Made by a program: the position numbers and the translations under genes. From assembly GCA_039105265.1 (NCBI GenBank), contig JAPFFF010000110.1, positions 1-53,102 of the forward strand: 53,102 bases of DNA, in the 5' to 3' direction. Below, one piece after another: positions 46,401 to 53,102 of this stretch. The stretch comes from Tritrichomonas musculus. Lineage: Eukaryota; Parabasalia; Tritrichomonadida; Tritrichomonadidae. Under the pieces are notes generated by a model. The model was not told the DNA's origin. It ran no database searches and saw only the letters and a program-made list of their open reading frames with translations. Positions within the stretch are counted from its first letter, which is position 1; each line of letters opens with the position of its first letter.

Positions 46401-49400
46401 AATTCAGCCAAGAAACAACTCAGCCAAGGAACAATTCAGCCAAGAAACAACTCAGCCAAGGAACAATTCAGCCAAGAAACAACTCAGCCAAGGAACAACT
46501 TACCCAAGAAACAACTCAGCCAAGGAACAACTTAGCAAAGAAACATCTCAGCCAAGAAACAACTCAGCCAAGGAACAACTCAGCCAAGGAACAACTTAGC
46601 AAAGAAACATCTCAGCCAAGAAATAACTCAGCCAAGGAACAATTCAGCCAAGAAACAACTCAGCCAAGGAACAACTTACCCAAGAAACAACTCAGCCAAG
46701 GAACAACTCAGCCAAGGAACAACTTACCCAAGAAACAACTCAGCCAAGGAACAATTCAGCCAAGAAACAACTCAGCCAAGAAACAACTCAGCCAAGAAAC
46801 AACTCAGCCAAGGAACAACTTACCCAAGAAACAACTCAGCCAAGGAACAACTTAGCAAAGAAACATCTCAGCCAAGAAACAACTCAGCCAAGGAACAACT
46901 CAGCCAAGGAACAACTCAGCCAAGAAACAACTCAGCCAAGGAACAACTTACCCAAGAAACAACTCAGCCAAGGAACAACTTAGCAAAGAAACATCTCAGC
47001 CAAGAAACAACTCAGCCAAGGAACAACTCAGCCAAGGAACAACTTACCCAAGAAACAACTCAGCCAAGGAACAACTTACCCAAGAAACAACTCAGCCAAG
47101 GAACAACTTAGCAAAGAAACATCTCAGCCAAGAAACAACTCAGCCAAGGAACAATTCAGCCAAGAAACAACTCAGCCAAGGAACAACTTACCCAAGAAAC
47201 AACTCAGCCAAGAAACAACTTAGCAAAGAAACATCTCAGCCAAGAAACAACTCAGCCAAGGAACAATTCAGCCAAGAAACAACTCAGCCAAGAAACAACT
47301 CAGCCAAGGAACAACTCAGCCAAGAAACAACTCAGCCAAGAAACAACTCAGCCAAGGAACAACTTACCCAAGAAACAACTCAGCCAAGGAACAACTTACC
47401 CAAGAAACAACTCAGCCAAGGAACAACTTAGCAAAGAAACATCTCAGCCAATAAACAACTCAGCCAAGGAACAACTCAGCCAAGGAACAACTTAGCAAAG
47501 AAACATCTCAGCCAAGAAATAACTCAGCCAAGGAACAACTTACCCAAGAAACAACTCAGCCAAGGAACAACTTACCCAAGAAACAACTCAGCCAAGGAAC
47601 AACTTAGCAAAGAAACAACTCAGCCAAGAAACAACTCAGCCAAGGAACAACTCAGCCAAGGAACAACTCAGCCAAGAAACAACTCAGCCAAGGAACAACT
47701 TACCCAAGAAACAACTCAGCCAAGGAACAACTTAGCAAAGAAACATCTCAGCCAAGAAACAACTCAGCCAAGGAACAACTCAGCCAAGGAACAACTTACC
47801 CAAGAAACAACTCAGCCAAGGAACAACTTACCCAAGAAACAACTCAGCCAAGGAACAACTTAGCAAAGAAACATCTCAGCCAAGAAACAACTCAGCCAAG
47901 GAACAACTCAGCCAAGAAACAACTCAGCCAAGGAACAATTCAGCCAAGAAACAACTCAGCCAAGGAACAACTTAGCAAAGAAACATCTCAGCCAAGAAAC
48001 AACTCAGCCAAGGAACAATTCAGCCAAGGAACAACTCAGCCAAGAAACAACTCAGCCAAGAAACAACTCAGCCAAGGAACAACTTACCCAAGAAACAACT
48101 CAGCCAAGGAGCAACTCAGCCAAGGAGCAACTCAGCCAAGAAACAACTCAGCCAAGGAACAATTCAGCCAATGAACAATTCAGCCAAGAAACAACTCAGC
48201 CAAGGAACAATTCAGCCAAGAAACAACTCAGCAAAGGAACAACTCAGCCAAGAAACAACTTACCCAAGGAGCAACTCAGCCAAGGAGCAACTCAGCCAAG
48301 AAACAACTCAGCCAAGGAACAACTCAGCAAAGGAACAACTTACCCAAGGAGCAACTCAGACAAGGAGCAACTCAGCCAAGGAACAACTCAGCCAATGAAC
48401 AATTCAGCCAAGAAACAACTCAGCCAAGGAACAATTCAGCCAAGAAACAACTCAGCAAAGGAACAACTCAGCCAAGGAACAACTTACCCAAGGAGCAACT
48501 CAGCCAAGGAGCAACTCAGCCAAGGAGCAACTCAGCCAAGAAACAACTCAGCCAAGGAACAACTCAGCAAAGGAACAACTTACCCAAGGAGCAACTCAGC
48601 CAAGGAGCAACTCAGCCAAGGAACAACTCAGCCAAGAAACAATTCAGCAAAGGAACAACTTACCCAAGAAGCAACTCAGCCAAAAATCAACTTAGCCAAG
48701 GAGCAACTCAGCCAAAAAACAACTTAGCCAAGGAACAACTCAGCCAAGGAACAACTCAGCCAAAGAACAATTCAGCCAAGAAACAACTCAGCAAAGGAAC
48801 AACTCAGCCAAGGAACAACTTACCCAAGGAGCAACTCAGCCAAGGAGCAACTCAGCCAAGAAACAACTCAGCCAAGAAACAATCCAGCCAAGAAACAACT
48901 CAGCAAAGGAACAACTTACCCAAGAAGCAACTCATCCAAAAAACAACTTAGCCAAGGAGCAACTCAGCCAAGAAACAACTCAGCCAAGGAACAACTCAGC
49001 CAAGGAACAACTCAGGCAAGGAACAACTCAGCCAAGGAACAACTCAGGCAAGGAGTAACTCAGCCAAAAAACAACTCATCCAAGGAACAACTTACCCAAG
49101 AAGAAACTCAGCCAAAAAACAACTTAGCCAAGGAGCAACTCAGCCAAAAAACAACTCAGCCAAGAAACAACTCAGCAAAGGAACAACTCAGCCAAGGAAC
49201 AACTTACCCAAGGAGCAACTCAGCCAAGGAGCAACTCAGCCAAGAAACAACTCAGCCAAGGAACAATCCAGCCAAGAAACAACTCAGCCAAGGAACAACT
49301 TACCCAAGGAGCAACTCAGCCAAGGAGCAACTCAGCCAAGAAACAACTCAGCCAAGGAACAATTCAGCCAAGAAACAACTCAGCAAAGGAACAACTTACC

Positions 49401-49700
49401 CAAGAAGCAACTCAGCCAAAAATCAACTTAGCCAAGGAGCAACTCAGCCAAAAAACAACTCAGCAAAGGAACAACTCAGCCAAAGAACAATTCAGCCAAG
49501 AAACAACTCAGCAAAGGAACAACTCAGCCAAGGAACAACTTACCCAAGAAGCAACTCAGCCAAGGAGCAACTCAGCCAAGAAACAACTCAGCCAAGGAAC
49601 AATCCAGCCAAGAAACAACTCAGCAAAGGAACAACTTACCCAAGAAGCAACTCATCCAAAAAACAACTTAGCAAAGAAAAATCTCAGCCAAGGAACAACT
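43461..49700 (+). repeat. Higher-order unit of 6,240 bp rich in CATCTC and CAATGA variants
   Basis: CAGCCAGGGA recurs 6,240 bp later (390 x 16). GGAGTAAC at 43484, 49052 and 49724 gives 5,568 and 672 bp. The 15-bp unit is absent, consistent with an exact multiple of 16. CCAATGAAC variants first appear here (45339, 45627, 45851, 46251, 48171, 48395). Confidence 0.75.
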
Positions 49701-52700
49701 CAGCCAGGGAACAACTCAGCCAAGGAGTAACTCAGCCAAAAAACAACTCATCCAAGGAACAACTTACCCAAGAAGAAACTCAGCCAAAAAACAACTTAGC
49801 CAAGGAGCAACTCAGCCAATAAACAACTCAGCCAAGGAACAATTCAGCCAAGAAACAACTCAGCAAAGGAACAACTCAGCAAAGGAACAACTTACCCAAG
49901 AAACAACTCAGCCAAGGAACAACTTAGCAAAGAAACATCTCAGCCAAGAAACAACTCAGCCAAGGAACAACTCAGCCAAGGAACAACTTACCCAAGAAAC
50001 AACTCAGCCAAGGAACAACTTACCCAAGAAACAACTCAGCCAAGGAACAACTTAGCAAAGAAACATCTCAGCCAAGGAACAATTCAGCCAAGAAACAATT
50101 CAGCCAAGAAACAACTCAGCCAAGAAACAACTCAGCCAAGGAACAACTTACCCAAGAAACAACTCAGCCAAGGAACAACTTAGCAAAGAAACATCTCAGC
50201 CAAGAAACAACTCAGCCAAGGAACAACTTACCCAAGAAACAACTCAGCCAAGGAACAACTTACCCAAGAAACAACTCAGCCAAGGAACAACTTAGCAAAG
50301 AAACATCTCAGCCAATAAACAACTCAGCCAAGGAACAATTCAGCCAAGAAACAACTCAGCCAAGAAACAACTCAGCCAAGGAACAACTTACCCAAGAAAC
50401 AACTCAGCCAAGGAACAACTTAGCAAAGAAACATCTCAGCCAAGAAACAACTCAGCCAAGGAACAATTCAGCCAAGAAACAACTCAGCCAAGAAACAACT
50501 CAGCCAAGAAACAACTCAGCCAAGGAACAACTTACCCAAGAAACAACTCAGCCAAGGAACAACTTAGCAAAGAAACATCTCAGCCAAGAAACAACTCAGC
50601 CAAGGAACAACTCAGCCAAGGAACAACTCAGCAAAGAAACAAATCAGCCAAGGAACAACTTACCCAAGAAACAACTCAGCCAAGGAACAACTTAGCAAAG
50701 AAACATCTCAGCCAAGAAACAACTCAGCCAAGGAACAATTCAGCCAAGGAACAATTCAGCCAAGAAACAACTCAGCCAAGAAACAACTCAGCCAAGGAAC
50801 AACTCAGCCAAGAAACAACTCAGCCAAGAAACAACTCAGCCAAGGAACAACTTACCCAAGAAACAACTCAGCCAAGGAACAACTTAGCAAAGAAACATCT
50901 CAGCCAAGAAACAACTCAGCCAAGGAACAACTCAGCCAAGGAACAACTTACCCAAGAAACAACTCAGCCAAGGAACAACTTACCCAAGAAACAACTCAGC
51001 CAAGGAACAACTTAGCAAAGAAACATCTCAGCCAAGAAACAACTCAGCCAAGGAACAATTCAGCCAAGAAACAACTCAGCCAAGAAACAACTCAGCCAAG
51101 GAACAACTTACCCAAGAAACAACTCAGCCAAGGAACAACTTAGCAAAGAAACATCTCAGCCAAGAAACAACTCAGCCAAGGAACAATTCAGCCAAGAAAC
51201 AACTCAGCCAAGAGACAACTCAGCCAAGAAACAACTCAGCCAAGAAACAACTCAGCCAAGAAACAACTCAGCCAAGAAACAACTTACCCAAGAAACAACT
51301 CAGCCAAGGAACAACTCAGCCAAGGAACAACTCAGCCAAGGAACAACTCAGCCAAGAAACAACTCAGCCAAGGAACAACTTACCCAAGAAACAACTCAGC
51401 CAAGGAACAACTTAGCAAAGAAACATCTCAGCCAAGAAACAACTCAGCCAAGGAACAATTCAGCCAAGAAACAACTCAGCAAAGGAACAACTCAGCAAAG
51501 GAACAACTTACCCAAGGAGCAACTCAGACAAGGAGCAACTCAGCCAAGGAACAACTCAGCCAAGGAACAACTCAGCCAAGAAACAACTCAGCCAAGGAAC
51601 AACTTACCCAAGAAACAACTCAGCCAAGGAACAACTCAGCCAAGGAACAATTCAGCCAAGAAACAACTCAGCCAAGAGACAACTCAGCCAAGAAACAACT
51701 CAGCCAAGGAACAACTTACCCAAGAAACAACTCAGCCAAGGAACAACTTAGCAAAGAAACATCTCAGCAAAGGAACAACTTACCCAAGGAGCAACTCAGA
51801 CAAGGAGCAACTCAGCCAAGGAACAACTCAGCCAAGGAACAACTTACCCAAGAAACAACTCAGCCAAGGAACAACTTAGCAAAGAAACATCTCAGCCAAG
51901 AAACAACTCAGCCAAGGAACAATTCAGCCAAGAAACAACTCAGCCAAGAGACAACTCAGCCAAGAAACAACTCAGCCAAGAAACAACTCAGCCAAGAAAC
52001 AACTCAGCCAAGAAACAACTTACCCAAGAAACAACTCAGCCAAGGAACAACTCAGCCAAGGAACAACTCAGCCAAGGAACAACTCAGCCAAGAAACAACT
52101 CAGCCAAGGAACAACTTACCCAAGAAACAACTCAGCCAAGGAACAACTTAGCAAAGAAACATCTCAGCCAAGAAACAACTCAGCCAAAGAACAATTCAGC
52201 CAAGAAACAACTCAGCAAAGGAACAACTCAGCAAAGGAACAACTTACCCAAGGAGCAACTCAGACAAGGAGCAACTCAGCCAAGGAACAACTCAGCCAAT
52301 GAACAATTCAGCCAAGAAACAACTCAGCCAAGGAACAATTCAGCCAAGAAACAACTCAGCAAAGGAACAACTCAGCCAAGGAACAACTTACCCAAGGAGC
52401 AACTCAGCCAAGGAGCAACTCAGCCAAGAAACAACTCAGCCAAGGAACAATTCAGCCAATGAACAATTCAGCCAAGAAACAACTCAGCCAAGGAACAATT
52501 CAGCCAAGAAACAACTCAGCAAAGGAACAACTCAGCCAAGAAACAACTTACCCAAGGAGCAACTCAGCCAAGGAGCAACTCAGCCAAGAAACAACTCAGC
52601 CAAGGAACAACTCAGCAAAGGAACAACTTACCCAAGGAGCAACTCAGACAAGGAGCAACTCAGCCAAGGAACAACTCAGCCAATGAACAATTCAGCCAAG

Positions 52701-53102
52701 AAACAACTCAGCCAAGGAACAATTCAGCCAAGAAACAACTCAGCAAAGGAACAACTCAGCCAAGGAACAACTTACCCAAGGAGCAACTCAGCCAAGGAGC
52801 AACTCAGCCAAGAAACAACTCAGCCAAGGAACAATTCAGCCAAGGAACAATTCAGCCAAGAAACAACTCAGCAAAGGAACAACTCAGCCAAGGAACAACT
52901 TACCCAAGGAGCAACTCAGCCAAGGAGCAACTCAGCCAAGAAACAACTCAGCCAAGGAACAATTCAGCCAAGGAACAATTCAGCCAAGGAACAATTCAGC
53001 CAAGAAACAACTCAGCCAAGGAACAATTCAGCCAAGAAACAACTCAGCCAAGAAACAACTCAGCCAAGAAACAACTCAGCCAATGAACAATTCAGCCAAG
53101 AA
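49701..53102 (+). repeat. Start of a second 6,240-bp-type unit, cut by the window end
   Basis: The order of variants after 49701 follows that after 43461, with small whole-unit gains and losses: for example CCAATAAACAACTC at about 43578 and 49818, and the CATCTC series after each. CAATGA variants return near 52297, 52459, 52681 and 53081. The array continues beyond the window. Confidence 0.7.

Larger units (their letters stand above)
6074..53102 (+). repeat. 47-kb satellite array of a 16-bp unit, consensus CAACTCAGCCAAGGAA
   Basis: From the CTCAGCC at 6075 to the end of the window the sequence is head-to-tail copies of a 16-mer (about 2,900). Recurrent variants are GAAACAAC, GGAGCAAC, GAAGCAAC, AAAAACAAC, CAATTCAG, CTTACCC, CTTAGCC, CTCATCC, CAATCCAG, CTCAGGC and GCAAAGG. 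All copies have one orientation; I saw no inverted block and no inserted gene or element. The unit is 50% GC, against strongly AT-rich flanks, and its plus strand is A-rich and T-poor (A7 C5 G3 T1). Variants are arranged in higher-order repeats described separately. Expressed protein is unlikely. A structural chromosomal role such as a centromere, heterochromatin block or knob is possible but not shown. Confidence 0.97.

Noticed and set aside
45339-48727. Plus-strand open frames inside the satellite (45339-45854, 45851-46855, 46251-46535, 48171-48398, 48395-48727)
   Set aside because: They are a by-product of a stop-free 16-bp repeat read in any frame; starts are single-base variants of the monomer, and there is no non-repetitive sequence, promoter or terminal domain.
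52459-52686. 75-residue plus-strand frame in the distal satellite
   Set aside because: Its protein is the same 16-residue repeat, and it matches the frame at 48171-48398, so it is a copy of the array rather than a gene.
6074-53102. CRISPR array
   Set aside because: Units are contiguous 16-mers with no unique spacers, no cas genes, and a eukaryotic-type context.
6074-53102. Telomeric repeat
   Set aside because: The 16-bp unit has no TTAGGG-like G-strand and forms kilobase higher-order repeats, unlike telomerase products; a subtelomeric position cannot be judged.

Overview
The window looks like a repeat-rich stretch of a trichomonad parabasalid genome, most likely Trichomonas vaginalis or a close relative. 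This rests on AT-rich unique DNA, a long intron-less frame that resembles the structural genes of the Maverick/Polinton elements abundant in that genome, a GC-rich minisatellite (core GTGCCGTTTCAT) that I associate from memory with T. vaginalis, and Helitron-type coding remnants. The species call is inference; there is no rRNA, tRNA or housekeeping gene to anchor it.

Layout. (1) 1-1902: the 3' part of a large plus-strand frame already open at the first base. It looks like a fibre-like or virion-associated protein of a Maverick/Polinton fossil and carries a duplicated ~128-residue module. (2) 1921-2146: six copies of a 38-42 bp GC-rich minisatellite, then a polypyrimidine tract ending in 45 T. 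(3) 2249-4985, minus strand: a Helitron (rolling-circle DNA transposon) remnant. From its 5' side it has a homeodomain-like N-terminus, an Asn/Gln-rich 23-residue tandem repeat, a CxxC...CC zinc-binding region, and the Rep domain as far as the HUH motif (HAH). It then stops and is followed directly by a GC-rich hairpin and CTAG/T, as at a Helitron 3' end. The helicase is missing. (4) 5221-5978: a 758-bp non-autonomous element with ~45-bp imperfect terminal inverted repeats and a probable 13-bp target-site duplication. (5) 6074-53102: about 47 kb (88% of the window) of one uninterrupted satellite of a 16-bp unit, consensus CAACTCAGCCAAGGAA, all in one orientation and running off the window.

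The satellite is the main feature. It has layered higher-order structure: an ~0.8-kb higher-order repeat near the left edge, then a 4,815-bp higher-order repeat (301 units of 16 minus one base, from a single 15-bp unit) present as four full-length, almost identical copies. After these come rearranged modules of 3,455, 3,503, 3,487 and 6,240 bp that differ by gain or loss of whole sub-blocks. The offsets are multiples of 16, or of 16 minus one where the 15-bp unit is included. This is what unequal crossover or conversion between homogenised copies produces, and it resembles the architecture of centromeric satellites.

No gene in the window appears to be an ordinary host gene. The long frames inside the satellite arise because a 16-bp period cycles through all three frames and its consensus has no plus-strand stop; I do not treat them as genes.
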